From Cyanophora paradoxa (Eukaryota; Glaucocystophyceae; Cyanophorales; Cyanophoraceae): DNA of 63,308 nucleotides. Within the stretch, counting starts at the first letter, position 1, and each line of letters starts with the position of its first letter. The stretch lies in NCBI GenBank assembly GCA_004431415.1, contig QPMI01000357.1, positions 1-63,308 on the forward strand. Reading direction: 5' to 3'. Under the pieces are notes generated by a model. It worked only from the letters and a program-made list of their open reading frames with translations. It searched no databases and was not told the origin of the DNA. Below are positions 51,219 to 62,271 of the stretch, one piece after another. A program made the translations under genes and the position numbers.

Positions 51219-54000
51219 CCGGCGATCGCTTGCACAGGAGCTGCTTCAAGTTCGTCGCACCAGCCAACGCCAACGCCTGCAGTGCGTGCCCGCCACCCGT
51301 AGCGCTGCGAGCTTGCTCGCATAGAGATTCTCTATTCAATTGGATCGCTAGATCTGCCCCGCGCATAGAGCGTTCTCATTGCTCGGCGATCGCTTTGTGT
51401 TCGGCGCCATACCCAGCGAGTCCGACCTCTAACAAAGAGCTGCTGGGCCGGCGATCGCTTCTGGGTTCTCAGTTCTAACGGTCGCCGCGGGCTTGACGTC
51501 CACCGCCTTCTCATTGGCCAAGCGATCGCTGATTTTCGGTGTCTTATGCCCGTGTCCGCAGCATGTCGACCCTCGGAGGGCCCTCTTTGGGGAGGAAGAG
51601 ATGGAGTGGACCTCCAGCTCATCTCCCAACCCCTTCCCAAGGGCGGCGTGGCGGTGGGTTGCCTCGGGGCGGCCTCGGGCGCAGCATGGCAAGTGGCGGC
51701 GCTCGCTCCGGCCATGAGCTTGTCCCCGCCCTCCCCTCCCCCGGCCCGGCCCCTCCCCCGGCCCGGCCCTCCCCCGGCCCGGCCCTCCCCCGGCCCGGCC
51801 CCGGCCCGGCCCTCCCCCGGCCCGGCCCCTCCCCCGGCCCCGCCCCTCCCCAGGCCCCGCCCCTCCCCTCCTCCCGGCCCGAAGGCGGGAGGCGGCGCGG
51901 GAGGCGGCGCGGCGGGCGGCGCGGCGGGCGGCGCGGCGGGCGGCGCGGGGGCGGCGCAGCGGGCGGCGCGGGAGGCGGCGCGGCGGGCGGCGCGGCGGGC
52001 GGCACGGCAGGCGGCGCGGCGGGCGGCGCGGCGGGCGGCGCGGCGGGCGGCGCGGCGGGCGGCGCGGCGGGCGGCGCGGGGGCGGCGCAGCGGGCGCGGC
52101 GCGGCGGGCGGCGCGGCGGGCGGCACGGCAGGCGGCGCGGCGGGCGGCGCGGCGGGCGGCGCGGCGGGCGGCGCGGCGGGCGGCGCGGCGGGCGGCGCGG
52201 GGGCGGCGCAGCGGGCGCGGCGCGGCGGGCGGCGCGGCGGGCGGCGCGGCGGGCGGCGCGGCGGGCAGCGCGGCGGCGCGGGGGGCGGCGCAGCGGGCGG
52301 CGCGGCGGGCGGCGCAGCGGGCGGCGCAGCGGGCGGCGCGGCGGGCGGCGCGGCGGGCGGCGCAGCGGGCGGGGCGGCGGGCGGGCGGCGGGCGGCGCGG
52401 CGGGCGGCGCGGCGGGCGGCGCGGGGGCGGCGCGGGGGCGGCGCAGCGGGCGCGGCGCGGCGGGCGGCGCGGCGGGCGGCGCGGCGGGCAGCGCGGCGGG
52501 CGGCGCGGCGGGCGACGCGGCGGGCGCAGCGGGCGGCGCGGCGGGCGGCGCAGCGGGCGGCGCAGCGGGCGGCGCGGCGGGCGGCGCGGCGGGCGGCGCG
52601 GGGCGGCGCAGCGGGCGGCGCGGGGCGGCGCGCGGGCGGCGCGGCGGGCGGCACGGCAGGCGGCGCGGCGGGCGGCGCGGCGGGCGGCGCGGCGGGCGGC
52701 GCGGGGGCGGCGCAGCGGGCGCGGCGCGGCGGGCGGCGCAGCGGGCGGGGCGGCGGGCGGGGCGGCGGGCGGCGCGGGGGCGGCGCGGCGGGCGGCGCGG
52801 GGGCGGCGCGGGGGCGGCGCAGCGGGCGGCGCGGCGGGCGGCGCGGCGGGCGGCGCGGCGGGCAGCGCGGCGGGCGGCGCGGCGGGCGACGCGGCGGGCG
52901 CAGCGGGCGGCGCGGCGGGCGGCGCAGCGGGCGGCGCAGCGGGCGGCGCGGGGGGCGGGGCGGCGGGCGGCGCGGCGGGCGGCGCAGGCGGAAGGCGACA
53001 AGCACATGCACCCTTCGAGATCTGTGCGTTTCTGGGGAATTCTCGCCTCGATGGGGTCGGGTGGTATGCGCCGGGCACCACCAGCGCAGCCCAATGGACT
53101 GCGCACCATTTGTTGCGGTAGCAAAGGAATGGTTCCGCAAGCCGCTTGCGGCCGAGGAGGATCGGTTTGCCGACGCAGCTAGGCTAGATGAGCTAGTGGA
53201 GCGGTGCAAGCAGTTTGTAGGGCCTCAGTTGAACTTCCAGTGAGTGTAGAGGTCTTGAGAGGTTGCAATTTTGTTGACAAGTCAAATTTCGTCAATGTAC
53301 CCCAGAGCCTTCGCTTTTTAGCCACCGAGCCCCCAAGTTTGGGGGGGAATGAGTCGGGGGGGTACCCTGACCTTCCAAACTGAGGCGCGCGGCGTCGACG
53401 TATACGTACCGACGTCGACGTCGCAACTGCGGCGCGGATTGAAGGTCGCGCATTGCGCTTCACCGTGCGCGCGCTGTGCTCAGCCCCGCGGCGCCACGCC
53501 CGCCCCGCAGGCGACTTCGCCGCGCCCGCGCACGCGAGGAGTACACATCGCTGGCTTCATCGGCTCACCCGCGGCGCCGGCGGCGCGCTAGCTACACGCT
53601 TTCGCTTGTCCGAGGTGCACATCATCGAATTCTGCAGCCGTTGCCCCATCCTCGGCCGCTGTAAGGCGGCGCGCAGGGATTCGAGCTCTCAACCGGGTCT
53701 CATGGCGTCGGCCGGCGGGCCCAGCGCAAGCACCTCTGAGTCAGTAGGTCCGTCCCGGAACCGCCCCTCGGTCCTGCCTGGGCGCGCTTTCTTCCGATCC
53801 TTCTAAAAACCGTGATTTCGGGGCGACATTTTGGCACTATGTTCACTATGCCCGCCGGCCATGGGCTCGAATCGGGCCGGGGTCTTTTTCAAGCGATCGC
53901 CGGCGCCGCGTCCGTCGTCCGGCGGTTCGCGCTAGCGATTGCCCCGGAGTACTCGGTACCAGGGCCTGGCGATCGCCGAAGCGATGAGAAGGCTCTCTGA
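51219..54000 (+). repeat. long unit L1 (2,782 bp)
   Basis: Same layout as S1 but the G-rich minisatellite is expanded to about 1.1 kb (51884-52985). That accounts for essentially all the extra length. Confidence 0.9.
51884..52985 (+). repeat. expanded 12-bp GC minisatellite in L1
   Basis: Tandem GGCGCGGCGGGC with common variants (GCA for GCG, GGGGGCGGC interruptions). Blocks of 100-300 bases recur in order inside it, so it grew partly by duplication of larger segments. Open frames across it in several registers are artefacts of the lack of stop codons. Confidence 0.9.
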
Positions 54001-55830
54001 CCGGCGATCGCTTGCACAGGAGCTGCTTCAAGTTCGTCGCACCAGCCAACGCCAACGCCTGCAGTGCGTGCCCGCCACCCGTAGCGCTGCGAGCTTGCTC
54101 GCATAGAGATTCTCTATTCAATTGGATCGCTAGATCTGCCCCGCGCATAGAGCGTTCTCATTGCTCGGCGATCGCTTTGTGTTCGGCGCCATACCCAGCG
54201 AGTCCGACCTCTAACAAAGAGCTGCTGGGCCGGCGATCGCTTCTGGGTTCTCAGTTCTAACGGTCGCCGCGGGCTTGACGTCCACCGCCTTCTCATTGGC
54301 CAAGCGATCGCTGATTTTCGGTGTCTTATGCCCGTGTCCGCAGCATGTCGACCCTCGGAGGGCCCTCTTTGGGGAGGAAGAGATGGAGTGGACCTCCAGC
54401 TCATCTCCCAACCCCCTTCCCAAGGGCGGCGTGGCGGTGGGTTGCCTCGGGGGCGGCCTCGGGCGCAGCATGGCAAGTGGCGGCGCTCGCTCCGGCCATG
54501 AGCTTGTCCCCGCCCCTCCCCCTCCCCCCGGCCCGGCCCCTCCCCCCGGCCCGGCCCCTCCCCCCGGCCCGGCCCCTCCCCCCGGCCCGGCCCCCGGCCC
54601 GGCCCCTCCCCCGGCCCGGCCCCTCCCCCGGCCCGCCCCTCCCCAGGCCCGCCCCTCCCCTCCTCCCGGCCCGAAGGCGGGAGGCGGCGCGGGAGGCGGC
54701 GCGGCGGGCGGCGCGGCGGGCGGCGCAGCGGGCGGCGCAGCGGGCGGCGCGGGGGGCGGGGCGGCGGGCGGCGCGGCGGGCGGCGCAGGCGGAAGGCGAC
54801 AAGCACATGCACCCTTCGAGATCTGTGCGTTTCTGGGGAATTCTCGCCTCGATGGGGTCGGGTGGTATGCGCCGGGCACCACCAGCGCAGCCCAATGGAC
54901 TGCGCACCATTTGTTGCGGTAGCAAAGGAATGGTTCCGCAAGCCGCTTGCGGCCGAGGAGGATCGGTTTGCCGACGCAGCTAGGCTAGATGAGCTAGTGG
55001 AGCGGTGCAAGCAGTTTGTAGGGCCTCAGTTGAACTTCCAGTGAGTGTAGAGGTCTTGAGAGGTTGCAATTTTGTTGACAAGTCAAATTTCGTCAATGTA
55101 CCCCAGAGCCTTCGCTTTTTAGCCACCGAGCCCCCAAGTTTGGGGGGGAATGAGTCGGGGGGGTACCCTGACCTTCCAAACTGAGGCGCGCGGCGTCGAC
55201 GTATACGTACCGACGTCGACGTCGCAACTGCGGCGCGGATTGAAGGTCGCGCATTGCGCTTCACCGTGCGCGCGCTGTGCTCAGCCCCGCGGCGCCACGC
55301 CCGCCCCGCAGGCGACTTCGCCGCGCCCGCGCACGCGAGGAGTACACATCGCTGGCTTCATCGGCTCACCCGCGGCGCCGGCGGCGCGCTAGCTACACGC
55401 TTTCGCTTGTCCGAGGTGCACATCATCGAATTCTGCAGCCGTTGCCCCATCCTCGGCCGCTGTAAGGCGGCGCGCAGGGATTCGAGCTCTCAACCGGGTC
55501 TCATGGCGTCGGCCGGCGGGCCCAGCGCAAGCACCTCTGAGTCAGTAGGTCCGTCCCGGAACCGCCCCTCGGTCCTGCCTGGGCGCGCTTTCTTCCGATC
55601 CTTCTAAAAACCGTGATTTCGGGGCGACATTTTGGCACTATGTTCACTATGCCCGCCGGCCATGGGCTCGAATCGGGCCGGGGTCTTTTTCAAGCGATCG
55701 CCGGCGCCGCGTCCGTCGTCCGGCGGTTCGCGCTAGCGATTGCCCCGGAGTACTCGGTACCAGGGCCTGGCGATCGCCGAAGCGATGAGCCACGCCTAGT
55801 GCTGCCGCCACCGATGAGAAGGCTCTCTGA
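54001..55830 (+). repeat. short unit S2 (1,830 bp)
   Basis: Short form with C-rich tract 54508-54665 and minisatellite 54670-54790. It carries a unique insertion of about 31 bases near 55787-55817 (after CGAAGCGATGAG, reading CCACGCCTAGTGCTGCCGCC) before the next anchor. Confidence 0.9.
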
Positions 55831-57547
55831 CCGGCGATCGCTTGCACAGGAGCTGCTTCAAGTTCGTCGCACCAGCCAACGCCAACGCCTGCAGTGCGTG
55901 CCCGCCACCCGTAGCGCTGCGAGCTTGCTCGCATAGAGATTCTCTATTCAATTGGATCGCTAGATCTGCCCCGCGCATAGAGCGTTCTCATTGCTCGGCG
56001 ATCGCTTTGTGTTCGGCGCCATACCCAGCGAGTCCGACCTCTAACAAAGAGCTGCTGGGCCGGCGATCGCTTCTGGGTTCTCAGTTCTAACGGTCGCCGC
56101 GGGCTTGACGTCCACCGCCTTCTCATTGGCCAAGCGATCGCTGAACACGGATGAATGGGCGAAAGCCGGTATCCAGGCAGTGCTTCCACCCCCACTGCCT
56201 GGAGCTGCCTGGGCGGCGCGATCGAGCACGTTCTACCCACGTGAAAGTGTGATAAATGTTTTGTGAAATCGCTATATCTTCTCTGAAGCCGGAGCGCGAA
56301 CGCTGTTGGGAGAACTCGTGACTGTTGCTGACACGGGGAGAACTCGAGCAGGGGTACAGTAGTCGCAAAAGCGTTCCTGTACCCGTTCCGAGAGCGAGAC
56401 GCAGCTCCGGCCGCTCCTGCGCTCTACTGAGAGCGTTGTAGGCGCATTTTGATAGACCTTAGCTATGTTTAATCAAGTTCCCGACCCGTTTGGGCCGCCA
56501 GGAGAGCGGCCAGCGCCGTACCTGTCGTTCGATCTTGCAGGCTCGACTTGGTCGGTTATTTCGCTTCTGACCTGCGTACTGCTTCTTACTTGTGGCAGGC
56601 GACCGCCGGCTCTGCCGGACGGGCTTCCAGTTCAACCAGCGAGGTTCCCGAACATGCCCTCGCTTGCTGCTGCTTCCAGCGCTCACTTACCTCTCCGTAC
56701 GGCTTCAGAGCTTCCGAGACGACGACGGCTTCGCTGGCGGTGGGCCGCCGCGTGTGTGCGGCGCGCGCTGTTCGGGAGGCTTCGCTGGACGCGGGACGCC
56801 CTCGTTTCTTTGTCTGTTCAAACTATAACGGCGCGGGTCGCGTCGCATCCCATCCGGTCTGCTCTCACGCAGCCAACCGCCGCGCATTCTTTCCTGCACG
56901 GCCAGCTCACCTGCCGTCAGACTTTCACGGCGGCGAGCTCGACAGCATCGTCTCTTGGGCGCATCTGAAGTGTCTGCGGTGCGCGGGCTGCGCTGGGGCC
57001 TGACTCTGTCCGTGCGCGCGCTGTGCTCAGCCCCGCGGCGCCACGCCCGCCCCGCAGGCGACTTCGCCGCGCCCGCGCACGCGAGGAGTACACATCGCTG
57101 GCTTCATCGGCTCACCCGCGGCGCCGGCGGCGCGCTAGCTACACGCTTTCGCTTGTCCGAGGTGCACATCATCGAATTCTGCAGCCGTTGCCCCATCCTC
57201 GGCCGCTGTAAGGCGGCGCGCAGGGATTCGAGCTCTCAACCGGGTCTCATGGCGTCGGCCGGCGGGCCCAGCGCAAGCACCTCTGAGTCAGTAGGTCCGT
57301 CCCGGAACCGCCCCTCGGTCCTGCCTGGGCGCGCTTTCTTCCGATCCTTCTAAAAACCGTGATTTCGGGGCGACATTTTGGCACTATGTTCACTATGCCC
57401 GCCGGCCATGGGCTCGAATCGGGCCGGGGTCTTTTTCAAGCGATCGCCGGCGCCGCGTCCGTCGTCCGGCGGTTCGCGCTAGCGATTGCCCCGGAGTACT
57501 CGGTACCAGGGCCTGGCGATCGCCGAAGCGATGAGAAGGCTCTCTGA
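55831..57547 (+). repeat. variant unit V1 (1,717 bp)
   Basis: It starts like the others, but from 56145 to about 57009 the GC-rich tracts, minisatellite and 49-codon ORF are replaced by about 865 bases of unrelated, more balanced sequence. The common sequence resumes at CCGTGCGCGCGCTGTGC (57010). Confidence 0.9.
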
Positions 57548-60326
57548 CCGGCGATCGCTTGCACAGGAGCTGCTTCAAGTTCGTCGCACCAGCCAACGCC
57601 AACGCCTGCAGTGCGTGCCCGCCACCCGTAGCGCTGCGAGCTTGCTCGCATAGAGATTCTCTATTCAATTGGATCGCTAGATCTGCCCCGCGCATAGAGC
57701 GTTCTCATTGCTCGGCGATCGCTTTGTGTTCGGCGCCATACCCAGCGAGTCCGACCTCTAACAAAGAGCTGCTGGGCCGGCGATCGCTTCTGGGTTCTCA
57801 GTTCTAACGGTCGCCGCGGGCTTGACGTCCACCGCCTTCTCATTGGCCAAGCGATCGCTGATTTTCGGTGTCTTATGCCCGTGTCCGCAGCATGTCGACC
57901 CTCGGAGGGCCCTCTTTGGGGAGGAAGAGATGGAGTGGACCTCCAGCTCATCTCCCAACCCCTTCCCAAGGGCGGCGTGGCGGTGGGTTGCCTCGGGGCG
58001 GCCTCGGGCGCAGCATGGCAAGTGGCGGCGCTCGCTCCGGCCATGAGCTTGTCCCCGCCCCTCCCCTCCCCCGGCCCGGCCCCTCCCCCGGCCCGGCCCT
58101 CCCCCGGCCCGGCCCTCCCCCGGCCCGGCCCCGGCCCGGCCCCTCCCCCGGCCCGGCCCTCCCCCGGCCCCGCCCTCCCCCAGGCCCCGCCCCTCCCCTC
58201 CTCCCGGCCCGAAGGCGGGAGGCGGCGCGGGAGGCGGCGCGGCGGGCGGCGCGGCGGGCGGCGCGGCGGGCGGCGCGGGGGCGGCGCAGCGGGCGGCGCG
58301 GGAGGCGGCGCGGCGGGCGGCGCGGCGGGCGGCACGGCAGGCGGCGCGGCGGGCGGCGCGGCGGGCGGCGCGGCGGGCGGCGCGGCGGGCGGCGCGGCGG
58401 GCGGCGCGGGGGCGGCGCAGCGGGCGCGGCGCGGCGGGCGGCGCGGCGGGCGGCACGGCAGGCGGCGCGGCGGGCGGCGCGGCGGGCGGCGCGGCGGGCG
58501 GCGCGGCGGGCGGCGCGGCGGGCGGCGCGGGGGCGGCGCAGCGGGCGCGGCGCGGCGGGCGGCGCGGCGGGCGGCGCGGCGGGCGGCGCGGCGGGCAGCG
58601 CGGCGGCGCGGGGGGCGGCGCAGCGGGCGGCGCGGCGGGCGGCGCAGCGGGCGGCGCAGCGGGCGGCGCGGCGGGCGGCGCGGCGGGCGGCGCAGCGGGC
58701 GGGGCGGCGGGCGGGGCGGCGGGCGGCGCGGCGGGCGGCGCGGCGGGCGGCGCGGGGGCGGCGCGGGGGCGGCGCAGCGGGCGCGGCGCGGCGGGCGGCG
58801 CGGCGGGCGGCGCGGCGGGCAGCGCGGCGGGCGGCGCGGCGGGCGACGCGGCGGGCGCAGCGGGCGGCGCGGCGGGCGGCGCAGCGGGCGGCGCAGCGGG
58901 CGGCGCGGCGGGCGGCGCGGCGGGCGCGCGGCGGCGCAGCGGGCGGCGCGGGGGCGGCGCGCGGCGGCGCGCGGGCGGCACGGCAGGCGGCGCGGCGGGC
59001 GGCGCGGCGGGCGGCGCGGCGGGCGGCGCGGGGGCGGCGCAGCGGGCGCGGCGCGGCGGGCGGCGCAGCGGGCGGGGCGGCGGGCGGGCGGCGGGCGGCG
59101 CGGGGGCGGCGCGGCGGGCGGCGCGGGGGCGGCGCGGGGGCGGCGCAGCGGGCGGCGCGGCGGGCGGCGCGGCGGGCGGCGCGGCGGGCAGCGCGGCGGG
59201 CGGCGCGGCGGGCGACGCGGCGGGCGCAGCGGGCGGCGCGGCGGGCGGCGCAGCGGGCGGCGCAGCGGGCGGCGCGGGGGGCGGGGCGGCGGGCGGCGCG
59301 GCGGGCGGCGCAGGCGGAAGGCGACAAGCACATGCACCCTTCGAGATCTGTGCGTTTCTGGGGAATTCTCGCCTCGATGGGGTCGGGTGGTATGCGCCGG
59401 GCACCACCAGCGCAGCCCAATGGACTGCGCACCATTTGTTGCGGTAGCAAAGGAATGGTTCCGCAAGCCGCTTGCGGCCGAGGAGGATCGGTTTGCCGAC
59501 GCAGCTAGGCTAGATGAGCTAGTGGAGCGGTGCAAGCAGTTTGTAGGGCCTCAGTTGAACTTCCAGTGAGTGTAGAGGTCTTGAGAGGTTGCAATTTTGT
59601 TGACAAGTCAAATTTCGTCAATGTACCCCAGAGCCTTCGCTTTTTAGCCACCGAGCCCCCAAGTTTGGGGGGGAATGAGTCGGGGGGGTACCCTGACCTT
59701 CCAAACTGAGGCGCGCGGCGTCGACGTATACGTACCGACGTCGACGTCGCAACTGCGGCGCGGATTGAAGGTCGCGCATTGCGCTTCACCGTGCGCGCGC
59801 TGTGCTCAGCCCCGCGGCGCCACGCCCGCCCCGCAGGCGACTTCGCCGCGCCCGCGCACGCGAGGAGTACACATCGCTGGCTTCATCGGCTCACCCGCGG
59901 CGCCGGCGGCGCGCTAGCTACACGCTTTCGCTTGTCCGAGGTGCACATCATCGAATTCTGCAGCCGTTGCCCCATCCTCGGCCGCTGTAAGGCGGCGCGC
60001 AGGGATTCGAGCTCTCAACCGGGTCTCATGGCGTCGGCCGGCGGGCCCAGCGCAAGCACCTCTGAGTCAGTAGGTCCGTCCCGGAACCGCCCCTCGGTCC
60101 TGCCTGGGCGCGCTTTCTTCCGATCCTTCTAAAAACCGTGATTTCGGGGCGACATTTTGGCACTATGTTCACTATGCCCGCCGGCCATGGGCTCGAATCG
60201 GGCCGGGGTCTTTTTCAAGCGATCGCCGGCGCCGCGTCCGTCGTCCGGCGGTTCGCGCTAGCGATTGCCCCGGAGTACTCGGTACCAGGGCCTGGCGATC
60301 GCCGAAGCGATGAGAAGGCTCTCTGA
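57548..60326 (+). repeat. long unit L2 (2,779 bp)
   Basis: Counterpart of L1, with the minisatellite at about 58210-59312. Block order in the minisatellite follows L1 closely, with a few small indels (for example near 58920-58980). Confidence 0.9.
58210..59312 (+). repeat. expanded 12-bp GC minisatellite in L2
   Basis: GGCGCGGCGGGC array of about 1.1 kb matching the L1 array block for block except for minor indels, so L2 and L1 arose by copying a whole long unit and not by separate expansion. Confidence 0.9.
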
Positions 60327-62126
60327 CCGGCGATCGCTTGCACAGGAGCTGCTTCAAGTTCGTCGCACCAGCCAACGCCAACGCCTGCAGTGCGTGCCCG
60401 CCACCCGTAGCGCTGCGAGCTTGCTCGCATAGAGATTCTCTATTCAATTGGATCGCTAGATCTGCCCCGCGCATAGAGCGTTCTCATTGCTCGGCGATCG
60501 CTTTGTGTTCGGCGCCATACCCAGCGAGTCCGACCTCTAACAAAGAGCTGCTGGGCCGGCGATCGCTTCTGGGTTCTCAGTTCTAACGGTCGCCGCGGGC
60601 TTGACGTCCACCGCCTTCTCATTGGCCAAGCGATCGCTGATTTTCGGTGTCTTATGCCCGTGTCCGCAGCATGTCGACCCTCGGAGGGCCCTCTTTGGGG
60701 AGGAAGAGATGGAGTGGACCTCCAGCTCATCTCCCAACCCCTTCCCAAGGGCGGCGTGGCGGTGGGTTGCCTCGGGGGCGGCCTCGGGCGCAGCATGGCA
60801 AGTGGCGGCGCTCGCTCCGGCCATGAGCTTGTCCCCGCCCCTCCCCCTCCCCCCGGCCCGGCCCCTCCCCCCGGCCCGGCCCCTCCCCCCGGCCCGGCCC
60901 CTCCCCCCGGCCCGGCCCCCGGCCCGGCCCCTCCCCCCGGCCCGGCCCCTCCCCCGGCCCCGCCCTCCCCAGGCCCCGCCCCTCCCCTCCTCCCGGCCCG
61001 AAGGCGGGAGGCGGCGCGGGAGGCGGCGCGGCGGGCGGCGCGGCGGGCGGCGCAGCGGGCGGCGCAGCGGGCGGCGCGGGGGGCGGGGCGGCGGGCGGCG
61101 CGGCGGGCGGCGCAGGCGGAAGGCGACAAGCACATGCACCCTTCGAGATCTGTGCGTTTCTGGGGAATTCTCGCCTCGATGGGGTCGGGTGGTATGCGCC
61201 GGGCACCACCAGCGCAGCCCAATGGACTGCGCACCATTTGTTGCGGTAGCAAAGGAATGGTTCCGCAAGCCGCTTGCGGCCGAGGAGGATCGGTTTGCCG
61301 ACGCAGCTAGGCTAGATGAGCTAGTGGAGCGGTGCAAGCAGTTTGTAGGGCCTCAGTTGAACTTCCAGTGAGTGTAGAGGTCTTGAGAGGTTGCAATTTT
61401 GTTGACAAGTCAAATTTCGTCAATGTACCCCAGAGCCTTCGCTTTTTAGCCACCGAGCCCCCAAGTTTGGGGGGGAATGAGTCGGGGGGGTACCCTGACC
61501 TTCCAAACTGAGGCGCGCGGCGTCGACGTATACGTACCGACGTCGACGTCGCAACTGCGGCGCGGATTGAAGGTCGCGCATTGCGCTTCACCGTGCGCGC
61601 GCTGTGCTCAGCCCCGCGGCGCCACGCCCGCCCCGCAGGCGACTTCGCCGCGCCCGCGCACGCGAGGAGTACACATCGCTGGCTTCATCGGCTCACCCGC
61701 GGCGCCGGCGGCGCGCTAGCTACACGCTTTCGCTTGTCCGAGGTGCACATCATCGAATTCTGCAGCCGTTGCCCCATCCTCGGCCGCTGTAAGGCGGCGC
61801 GCAGGGATTCGAGCTCTCAACCGGGTCTCATGGCGTCGGCCGGCGGGCCCAGCGCAAGCACCTCTGAGTCAGTAGGTCCGTCCCGGAACCGCCCCTCGGT
61901 CCTGCCTGGGCGCGCTTTCTTCCGATCCTTCTAAAAACCGTGATTTCGGGGCGACATTTTGGCACTATGTTCACTATGCCCGCCGGCCATGGGCTCGAAT
62001 CGGGCCGGGGTCTTTTTCAAGCGATCGCCGGCGCCGCGTCCGTCGTCCGGCGGTTCGCGCTAGCGATTGCCCGGAGTACTCGGTACCAGGGCCTGGCGAT
62101 CGCCGAAGCGATGAGAAGCTCTCTGA
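60327..62126 (+). repeat. short unit S3 (about 1,800 bp)
   Basis: Short form, C-rich tract about 60834-60995, minisatellite about 61000-61113. Its last part shows single-base losses relative to other copies (GATTGCCCGGAGT, GAGAAGCTCTCTGACGGCG). Confidence 0.9.
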
Positions 62127-62271
62127 CGGCGATCGCTTGCACAGGAGCTGCTTCAAGTTCGTCGCACCAGCCAACGCAACGCCTGCAGTGCGTGCCGCCA
62201 CCGTAGCGCTGCGAGCTTGCTCGCATAGAGATTCTCTATTCAATTGGATCGCTAGATCTGCCCCGCATAGA
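62127..62271 (+). repeat. degraded partial unit
   Basis: About 145 bases of the anchor block with several single-base deletions, inserted directly before a clean anchor. It parallels the partial unit at 49279. Confidence 0.85.

Noticed and set aside
51332-53243. Very long open frames (500-625 codons) on both strands across the L-unit minisatellites
   Set aside because: They are runs of Arg/Ala/Pro/Gly caused by a GC repeat without stop codons, open in several frames at once, and differ only by repeat register.
56465-56968. A 167-codon frame in the variant satellite unit as a gene
   Set aside because: No family resemblance; a second frame of similar length overlaps it. Noted only as open sequence in the V-specific segment.
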